Shown here piece after piece: positions 49,350-53,132 of a stretch of 53,132 nt of DNA; position 1 is the first letter of the stretch; the number at the start of each line of letters is the position of its first letter. This stretch comes from Candidatus Thorarchaeota archaeon (GTDB lineage Archaea > Asgardarchaeota > Thorarchaeia > Thorarchaeales > Thorarchaeaceae), in NCBI GenBank assembly GCA_003345595.1, contig PRDI01000086.1:1-53132 (forward strand), in the 5' to 3' direction. The position numbers were made by a program, and so were the translations under genes. The notes under the pieces are model-generated. The model had not been told where the DNA came from. It was given only the letters and a program-made list of their open reading frames with translations, and ran no database searches.

Positions 49350-51620
49350 TCAGAGTGGAATGCATGCCTGTTCTCTTACTGGCCGAAGGGTATCGGTTGT
49401 GAGATACTGACAGGGAATCAGACTTTCGAATGCTCTCATGCAGAGGTTAGCGTAGGCCTCTGGGTCATACCTTGTGGAGTCATCAAAGAGTTCTAGAGCT
49501 TTGACCCTTCGCATCGGACTGTCCGCCTCAGGTTGGACCAGCACATATCTGACCTTCTGACCTGCATGCAGTTCTCGACCTGACTTGATGAGCTGTTGTG
49601 CCACCAGAGCGGTCCTCGACACTGCACGATACTCACCGGGCTCACATGTGAGTCGCGAGTGGAGGACGAGGTCTCTGAGGTCCACGTCTCCCTCCCGCAG
49701 CCTCTCGATGTACTCCTGACACACAGCATGAGCGGCAGGTATCGCTTCTATGAATCCTCTCTTGTCACGACCATGCGCGAGAGCCTTTATCATGGCATTC
49801 TGGCAGTCGCCTACATACAGACACGTATCACGCCGCCTCACCTCGATGCCTCGTGTCTTGATGGCACCGTTCCTGTACACACCATAGTAGCGATTCAGGG
49901 GTGCGATAGTGGGGTGAATACGCGACGATGGGATCACCATCCACCTGTACACGCCCTTTGGTGAGAACTCAATGTTGACTGCTTCGGTGACACGCTTACA
50001 GAACTCTACAACGTCAGAGTGTCTGATGCCACCCTCACATCTGAGCCACAATGAGTCCACAATCCCGTGAATCAGTTCAAGACCCATGGACTCGCCGATC
50101 TCCTGCGTCTTCAGCAGGACATCACGGGCAAGTGCCGTCACTGCCGTGTGTGCTTCCACCCTGCCGAATCTTGCGTTCTTGAACCCGAGATACCCGAAAC
50201 AGGAGACCAACACGCCCTTCAGTGTGTTTTCCATGAGTTCGTACTTCTCTGCATCGCGTCCCTGTCGCGCTAGTTTCTTGAATGCTCTACGCTTCTTCAC
50301 GACCAGTTCAAGTGATTGAGCTACTATTCCCCTCTTGCGATTGCAGAGACGGAAGTTCACCCCCGGGACCTCAATGCAGTACTCATGATTGTAGGGACAT
50401 TGTTCTCGCGTGCAGATTGTCTCAGGACTGATGTTCCGAGTGATCATCAACGTGGGATACATGGATGAGAAGTCACACTCTGCGACGTCCTCGTAGATGT
50501 CCGGCTTGGGCTGAAGAATGAGTCCTCCTCTGTCAATGGCAGTGAGGTCGGTCACAGTCTTGAGGAACTCGGGATTACGCTTCACAGGTGGTATCAGAAT
50601 GCCCATCTTGTATGCGTTGTAGTATTGGATGGCGGCGTTGACAGCACCGATTGACATCCGAGCCACTCTCTGAGGTTGGACTAGCGCCAGCCTAGAGCCC
50701 TCGATGATCCCTGCCATGCCTGAGGGTGAGTAGTAAAGGCTCTCAGCCCTGTCAATGTGTATCCTGCCATTGAGCATGACTTGGTTCCCTGACCTGTAGA
50801 CGACCTGGTTGTACTGCCAGAACGAGCTAGGTTCTCTGAATATGACCCTGAGGGGCGTACCATCCCGAGAGAACACCAGATCCACTCCGTTGAGCCTGCA
50901 GCGCAGGGTGAGGTACCTGAAGAGCTCATCATCACCTCCCCGTGTGACTATCACATCCGGGTCAATTCTGTCAATCGCAGCCTGTAGCTGGAGCAGCATC
51001 TCTCTCTCATCACGATCCGAGATATGGATGACCTCGTCCTTGTGAGAAACCTCGATGTGATGTATTGGGTCCTCCATACGGGGGAACACATGTCTGGTGT
51101 CAGCAAAGATGTCCAGGCCGATCTCTTCGAGTTCGGGTGTTTCATACTCCGTGTCTTCACGTTTCTCAAGGCATCTAATCTTGGTGACTGTGTCATTGCT
51201 CAACTCAAACTCGACGCGTCCAAAGGGGAAGATATCGTTCGAGATGAAGAACTGCTGTACAGCGTCGATGTCTGCATGAAACACTGTGGCGCCTGGCAGT
51301 TTCTCCAGTTCTCTTGCGACCTCTTCCTGTGCCCCCGGTCGCATGAACACCTGCAGCACTGGTTTGGGTTCGTTATCATAGACAGTGACGAACTTGTGTA
51401 CAATCTTCGACTCAACAACATCCGGATGTTCTTCTACTGCCTGGAGAACGGTGGCCTTGGACCATTCCGGGCTGTCGAGGATGTCTGTGCTGACAAACAC
51501 GGAGGGGAAGAATCCGCGATATCTGTAGCCGCGTGTCTTCCTTCCGACCTTTATCCAGAGAATGAGTGACCTGTCTGTGTGGTCGACACTGGCATCGAGA
51601 AGCCAGCCCTGCTGCCTCAC
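49350..51620 (-). CDS. Divergent B-family DNA polymerase with degraded exonuclease (PolB2-like)
   Basis: 756 residues. Polymerase motif A is DFSSMYPTLM (Asp383), motif B KGVLVSCFGYLGF (from Lys468), and motif C reads HGIVDS (518-523) where active enzymes have YxDTDS, so only the second Asp (522) is kept. TRGIEVRRRD matches the later KxY region. In the exonuclease part the Exo I DIE is DIF (from Asp170) and the Exo II catalytic Asp is replaced by Leu in GGDDELFRYL, so proofreading should be lost. Similar inactivation is described for archaeal PolB2. Whether it synthesises DNA is open. Co-transcribed with the small gene before it. Confidence 0.88.
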   Translation of the reverse strand: MRQQGWLLDASVDHTDRSLILWIKVGRKTRGYRYRGFFPSVFVSTDILDSPEWSKATVLQAVEEHPDVVESKIVHKFVTVYDNEPKPVLQVFMRPGAQEEVARELEKLPGATVFHADIDAVQQFFISNDIFPFGRVEFELSNDTVTKIRCLEKREDTEYETPELEEIGLDIFADTRHVFPRMEDPIHHIEVSHKDEVIHISDRDEREMLLQLQAAIDRIDPDVIVTRGGDDELFRYLTLRCRLNGVDLVFSRDGTPLRVIFREPSSFWQYNQVVYRSGNQVMLNGRIHIDRAESLYYSPSGMAGIIEGSRLALVQPQRVARMSIGAVNAAIQYYNAYKMGILIPPVKRNPEFLKTVTDLTAIDRGGLILQPKPDIYEDVAECDFSSMYPTLMITRNISPETICTREQCPYNHEYCIEVPGVNFRLCNRKRGIVAQSLELVVKKRRAFKKLARQGRDAEKYELMENTLKGVLVSCFGYLGFKNARFGRVEAHTAVTALARDVLLKTQEIGESMGLELIHGIVDSLWLRCEGGIRHSDVVEFCKRVTEAVNIEFSPKGVYRWMVIPSSRIHPTIAPLNRYYGVYRNGAIKTRGIEVRRRDTCLYVGDCQNAMIKALAHGRDKRGFIEAIPAAHAVCQEYIERLREGDVDLRDLVLHSRLTCEPGEYRAVSRTALVAQQLIKSGRELHAGQKVRYVLVQPEADSPMRRVKALELFDDSTRYDPEAYANLCMRAFESLIPCQYLTTDTLRPVREQACIPL

Positions 51621-51895
51621 TCCTGTCCGATCCCCTTGACCCTGTCCTCCAAGTCAGAAACTCTCTCCCTCAGACTATCAATCTCACTGAGCAGGTCAAT
51701 CAGCGATGAGATCAGGATGACCTCAGTAATGCGAGGGGTGGCCATCATGGTACCTGCATCTGCACATTTCCTCGCGGAGTCGAACAGCCTGTCAAGCAGT
51801 TCTCTCTGAGGCGGTTTCAGGGTCCGTCTGAATTCCTTCCAGCGTGCCTCCTCGATGTCAACGGCATTGCGGAACGTTCTCACGGTTCGCCCCAT
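51617..51895 (-). CDS. Small helical protein coupled to the PolB2-like polymerase
   Basis: 92 residues; its stop overlaps the polymerase start by four bases. MGRTVRTFRNAVDIEEARWKEFRRTL, PQRELLDRLFDSARKCADAGTMM and a C-terminal coiled-coil heptad (SLIDLLSEIDSLRERVSDLEDRV) make it all-helical. The opening MGRT, a Trp-x-x-(F/Y)RR block and the FD.LF..AR..ADA pattern recall a small haloarchaeal family (DUF8156-type, from memory). Translational coupling suggests a stable subunit or regulator of the polymerase. Confidence 0.8.
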   Translation of the reverse strand: MGRTVRTFRNAVDIEEARWKEFRRTLKPPQRELLDRLFDSARKCADAGTMMATPRITEVILISSLIDLLSEIDSLRERVSDLEDRVKGIGQE

Positions 51896-51918
51896 GGTAT
51901 CAGCCTCGGTTCACGAAA

Positions 51919-51928
51919 CCATATGACT
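51919..51928 (-). promoter_or_regulatory. TATA-like element of the small gene/polymerase operon
   Basis: AGTCATATGG on the minus strand, 24-33 bases before the ATG at 51895; would give a leaderless transcript. Confidence 0.4.
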
Positions 51929-52084
51929 GGGAAACGGTCTCTGGACTAGCAACTTGCGCTGCCACATTGGATGATTCTGGCCTTTGCGAGATGCAAGTGT
52001 CTATCCAAGGAGACAGTGCAGAGGCAGACTGATTGCCGAAAGTAAAGGTGCCACAGAATCCCTTTCAGCAGCCTGCCACAACGA

Positions 52085-52094
52085 ACTTTAATAA
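52085..52094 (+). promoter_or_regulatory. TATA box of the Rab-like GTPase gene
   Basis: ACTTTAATAA lies about 85-94 bases before the GTG start, predicting a leader of roughly 60 bases. Confidence 0.5.
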
Positions 52095-52178
52095 CTCGAA
52101 GATACTCCGTTCCCAAGAGAGTCCAAAAGACAGCTCTCTGGACCTCACCGGCAGACACCAATGTGAAGATTCCCTGAG

Positions 52179-52754
52179 GTGGTCACTATCGTAACTGCGT
52201 TGTTCAAAGTCGTCCTCATGGGCGATGGCTCGGTTGGCAAGACCACACTAAGAAAGGTCTACATGGGTGAGGGTTTTCGCGCCCAGTACATGATCACCAT
52301 AGGTGCAGACTTCGCGGTAAAGAAGATGCATCTGGATGGTGGACACGACGTCAGCATACAGATATGGGACTTGGCTGGCCAGGAACACTTCAAGAGTGTG
52401 AGGTCCACCTTCTACAAGGGTGCTCAGGGCGCACTTGCAGTCTACTCAACGGTCGAACGGACGTCCTTTGACAACCTGCCCAATTGGTTGAACGAGTGCT
52501 GGACCAACTCAGGAAAGAAGATCCCGATTGTTCTCATAGGTAATAAGACGGACCTCAGGGAGCAGTTCAAGGACAACCCTGTGATGCGGCAGACGATTGT
52601 CACCACTCAGGAGGGTCAGAAGTATGCAGAGGCCATCTCTCGCACCGGCGTACACTGTTCCTTCCTCGAAACCTCTGCAAAGACAGGCGAGAACGTGGAA
52701 GCGGCTTTCTTGGAACTGGCAATCAAGATTCTTGAGGCTGGCGGCATGGCCTGA
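52179..52754 (+). CDS. Rab/Ras-like small GTPase
   Basis: 191 residues from GTG 52179 (TGAGGT precedes; an in-frame TTG at 52200 is an alternative). All five G motifs are present and eukaryote-like: GDGSVGKTT (15-23), switch I MITIGADF with its Thr, WDLAGQE (63-69) with the catalytic Gln, NKTD (122-125) and ETSAKTG (164-170). The effector-side WDLAGQEHFKSVRSTFYKGAQGALAVYS closely follows the Rab pattern. There is no C-terminal Cys for prenylation, so membrane attachment would need a partner. Such genes are abundant in Asgard archaea. A WD40 gene follows on the same strand. Confidence 0.95.
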   Translation: MVTIVTALFKVVLMGDGSVGKTTLRKVYMGEGFRAQYMITIGADFAVKKMHLDGGHDVSIQIWDLAGQEHFKSVRSTFYKGAQGALAVYSTVERTSFDNLPNWLNECWTNSGKKIPIVLIGNKTDLREQFKDNPVMRQTIVTTQEGQKYAEAISRTGVHCSFLETSAKTGENVEAAFLELAIKILEAGGMA

Positions 52755-52797
52755 GTTGCCAGCTGTCTTGAGTTAAAGGTCGAATCTCGATTGTTTG

Positions 52798-52822
52798 TAC
52801 TATATTCACAATGCTTTTAGCG
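52798..52822 (+). promoter_or_regulatory. Promoter region of the WD40 gene
   Basis: Two TATA-like elements, TACTATATTC (from 52798) and GCTTTTAGCG (from 52813), lie 45-75 bases before the ATG at 52870. Confidence 0.4.
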
Positions 52823-52869
52823 TCGGTCCGAGGTGTTTCATGTCCTTCGAAGTCTAGTGAGTGAGAACG

Positions 52870-53132
52870 ATGGGCCAAGAAGATGCGCCTCTGTTTCTGA
52901 GACCGCGAACACTAAGACCTGCTGCCTCACAGGGAGGAGAAATCACTCGGCGGTTCGCAATGAACAAGGTTGGAAGAATGATTGCCGCGGCCATGCAGGA
53001 CCGCACGATACGCCTTTTCGATGCACGCAACTGTGAGGAAATGCAGAGAATGGAGGATGGGTTCCTATGTACCTCCATTGCCTTTAGTCCCAAGGGTGAT
53101 ATCCTAGCCACCGGGGGTGTGGATAGAGTCGT
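52870..53132 (+). CDS. WD40-repeat protein, 3' truncated by window edge
   Basis: The frame is open to the end of the window, 87 complete codons from the ATG at 52870; an in-frame GTG at 52861 follows a stop at 52858. After a ~25-residue lead, MIAAAMQDRTIRLFDARNCEEMQRM ends a WD-like blade (RTIRLFD in the place of xxIRxWD) and TSIAFSPKGDILATGGVDRVV begins the next (the AFSPDG..LATGG.D pattern). A beta-propeller scaffold is expected. It follows the Rab-like GTPase gene by 115 bases on the same strand with its own promoter. Confidence 0.8.
   Translation, partial: MGQEDAPLFLRPRTLRPAASQGGEITRRFAMNKVGRMIAAAMQDRTIRLFDARNCEEMQRMEDGFLCTSIAFSPKGDILATGGVDRV

Noticed and set aside
1..53132. CRISPR arrays, insertion sequences, prophage or integrated plasmid
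   Set aside because: No regularly spaced repeats, transposase or integrase motifs, terminal inverted repeats or phage structural genes were seen.

Overview
The window reads as a piece of an archaeal chromosome, most likely from the Asgard superphylum (Promethearchaeota; a Thorarchaeia-like lineage is my guess). The archaeal assignment rests on the archaeal-type CoA route (pantoate kinase plus phosphopantoate-beta-alanine ligase), an EF-2 family protein, archaeosine tRNA-guanine transglycosylase with PUA domain, CofE, MtrH/MtrA proteins, a tetraether-synthase-like radical SAM protein, an interrupted tRNA, and TATA-box promoters lying about 25-45 bases before starts with very short leaders. The Asgard assignment is an inference from a Rab/Ras-like small GTPase, an MglA-like GTPase with a long disordered N-terminus, a free-standing roadblock protein and a WD40 protein in one window, together with the divergent EF-2 sequence.

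Layout. 1-4.8 kb: the end of a large secreted, membrane-anchored gingipain-like (C25) protein, a GNAT acetyltransferase and a roadblock protein. 4.8-10 kb: CoA biosynthesis, with coaBC divergent from an unknown gene and a tightly overlapping pantoate kinase / phosphopantoate ligase / ketopantoate reductase operon. 10-13.5 kb: metallo-beta-lactamase fold hydrolase, class V aminotransferase, MglA-like GTPase, creatininase-family hydrolase. 13.7-23.5 kb: tRNA-Gln with an intron in the T-loop, a methyltransferase, an EF-2 paralog, an M20 peptidase whose end overlaps ileS, a Zn-ribbon protein and a MazG-like protein. 23.6-31.3 kb: Tes/MJ0619-like radical SAM protein, a candidate structured RNA, PhzF-like protein, TldD/TldE pair, geranylgeranyl-type polyprenyl synthase and an unknown protein. 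31.7-37.7 kb: surface protein divergent from a complete three-gene ABC importer with a fused double permease. 37.7-41.1 kb: archaeosine TGT and HflX.

41.2-49.3 kb is the most distinctive block: metV, metF, mtrH, an mtrA-like gene, a second mtrH and a gene matching methanogenesis marker 14, all on one strand, followed by cofE and larC. It looks like a corrinoid methyl-transfer module tied to tetrahydropterin C1 metabolism, in a region with no methyl-CoM reductase. 49.3-53.1 kb: a B-family DNA polymerase with degraded exonuclease and altered catalytic motifs, co-transcribed with a small helical protein, then the Rab-like GTPase and the start of a WD40 protein.

No insertion sequence, CRISPR array, rRNA or phage gene was recognised. 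Most genes are compactly arranged with several start/stop overlaps; GTG and TTG starts are common. Gene identities are from reading the proteins by eye and recalling families; no database search was possible.
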